Shown: in pieces, positions 6,220-6,697 of the stretch | Layout of the letters: every line of letters starts with the position of its first letter | How positions within the stretch are numbered: position 1 is the stretch's first letter | Source: Bacteroidales bacterium | Lineage (GTDB): Bacteria; Bacteroidota; Bacteroidia; Bacteroidales; UBA932 | Direction of reading: 5' to 3' | Assembly: GCA_012513425.1 (NCBI GenBank) | Contig: JAAZCF010000008.1 | Span: forward strand, 1-6,697 | Length of the DNA stretch: 6,697 bases | Position numbers and translations under genes: made by a program | Notes under the pieces: generated by a model | The model's database searches: none | Seen by the model: the letters and a program-made list of their open reading frames with translations, nothing else | Told to the model about the DNA's origin: nothing

Positions 6220-6697
6220 ATGTTTCAATCACTTTTTATAGCTGTAGCAGCATGTTTAATACTCATCTTGCTACTGGTGGCTCTCTTACTTTTTGTTAAA
6301 ACTAAACTTACTCCTTCAGGTACAGTAAAAATTTCTATCAATGATGGTAAAAAGGTCATTGATGTGCCTCAAGGTGGTTCTTTATTGGCTACTTTAGCAA
6401 ACGAAAAAATATTTCTCTCTTCTGCCTGTGGTGGAAAGGGTTCATGCGGTCAGTGTAAATGTCGTGTATTGTAAGGTGGCTGAAGTATCCTGCCAACTGA
6501 AACAGTGCATTTCACTCGCAAGCAAATTATGAATAATTGGCGTCTGGGATGCCAGGTAAAAGTCAAGGATGACCTCAAAATCGTAGTTCCTGAAAGCGCA
6601 CTAAGTGTAAAGAAATGGGAATGCGAGGTAATTTCAAATCACAATGTTGCTACATTCATCAAAGAGTTTGTAGTGAAGCTTCCTGAAGGTGAACATC
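6220..6697 (+). pseudogene. nqrF: Na+-NQR subunit F (NADH, FAD and [2Fe-2S] subunit), interrupted by two in-frame stops and cut by the window edge
   Basis: NqrF normally has about 400-420 residues: an N-terminal membrane helix, a plant-type [2Fe-2S] ferredoxin domain and a ferredoxin-reductase-like FAD/NADH domain. It is where NADH electrons enter the complex. Here the helix (about 3-26) and the start of the ferredoxin domain are normal, with cysteines C70, C76 and C79 in ACGGKGSCGQC. The frame then meets TAA at codon 85 and TGA at codon 88. Beyond them, in the same frame, it reads SILPTETVHFTRKQIMNNW, then RLGCQVKVKDD with the fourth ligand at codon 111, and the beginning of the FAD domain (WECEVISNHNVATFIKEF). 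The ligand numbering 70/76/79/111 equals that of Vibrio NqrF as I recall it, so there is no insertion or deletion. Reading GAA and GGA at the two stops would give the family consensus LEGGGSILPTE. As written, the product is an 84-residue stub. Inactivation, a sequence error and, less likely, recoding remain possible. Confidence 0.85.
6472..6483 (+). other. nqrF: Twin in-frame nonsense codons in nqrF (TAA then TGA)
   Basis: TAA at 6472-6474 and TGA at 6481-6483 flank the codons GGT GGC. Each differs from the codon expected from the family (GAA for glutamate, GGA for glycine) by a single G-to-T change at the first base. The remaining codons from 6220 to 6697 contain no stop and no frame change. 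The site lies in the loop between the third and fourth [2Fe-2S] cysteine ligands. Confidence 0.9.

Noticed and set aside
6472..6483. Alternative genetic code or selenocysteine-type recoding as the explanation for the nqrF stops.
   Set aside because: nqrA, nqrB, nqrC and nqrD all end in TAA at the expected family length, so TAA cannot be a general sense codon. TGA never occurs in frame inside the other genes. The only nearby hairpin (AGGTGGC with GCCAACT, 6474-6498) has a mismatch and starts before the TGA, so it does not look like a selenocysteine element. The expected residues there are Glu and Gly, not Sec.
1711..6697. Rnf complex instead of Nqr, since the D/E and FMN-bearing subunits are homologous.
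   Set aside because: The first gene is a clear NqrA, there is no RnfB or RnfC ferredoxin-type subunit, and the last gene has the NqrF helix plus plant-type ferredoxin plus FAD layout in the A-F order.
6475..6697. A frameshift or small insertion as the cause of the nqrF break.
   Set aside because: The frame before and after the stops is the same, and the fourth cysteine ligand falls at codon 111 only if both stops are counted as normal codons.

Overview
The window looks like a piece of a Bacteroidales (Bacteroidota) chromosome. Two things suggest this. The only convincing promoters are of the Bacteroides type (TTTG near -33, TAnnTTTG near -7), and the nqrA protein and the operon order match the six-gene nqr operon common in that order. 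Base composition is moderately AT-rich throughout, and I see no sign of a mobile element, RNA gene or CRISPR array. The genus cannot be told from the sequence.

Layout: positions 1-1581 on the minus strand hold the N-terminal 527 codons of a UvrD/PcrA-family DNA helicase, whose C-terminal part runs off the left edge. A 129-bp intergenic region (1582-1710) carries two back-to-back promoters that are nearly mirror images of each other. From 1711 to the right edge, on the plus strand, lies the operon nqrA-nqrB-nqrC-nqrD-nqrE-nqrF. It encodes the Na+-translocating NADH:quinone oxidoreductase (Na+-NQR), a membrane complex that passes electrons from NADH to quinone and exports Na+. Genes are packed with 4 to 14 bp between them, or overlap (nqrC/nqrD). 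No gene-free stretch exceeds 300 bp.

How the genes work together: NqrF takes electrons from NADH through FAD and a [2Fe-2S] cluster. They then pass through the cluster held between NqrD and NqrE, the covalent FMNs on NqrC and NqrB, and riboflavin to quinone. In this window the cofactor residues can be found in NqrB (T208), NqrC (T214), NqrD (C28, C111) and NqrE (C26, C126), so NqrA to NqrE look intact.

The striking anomaly is in nqrF. Its reading frame is interrupted by two in-frame stop codons nine bases apart (TAA at 6472, TGA at 6481), and the frame before and after them is perfectly conserved. Each stop is one G-to-T change from the expected codon (GAA, GGA). The stops fall between the third and fourth cysteines of the [2Fe-2S] centre. 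As written, the gene would yield an 84-residue stub with no NADH or FAD domain, leaving the complex without its electron entry. A very recent inactivation or a sequence error are the leading explanations; recoding is much less likely because TAA ends four neighbouring genes.
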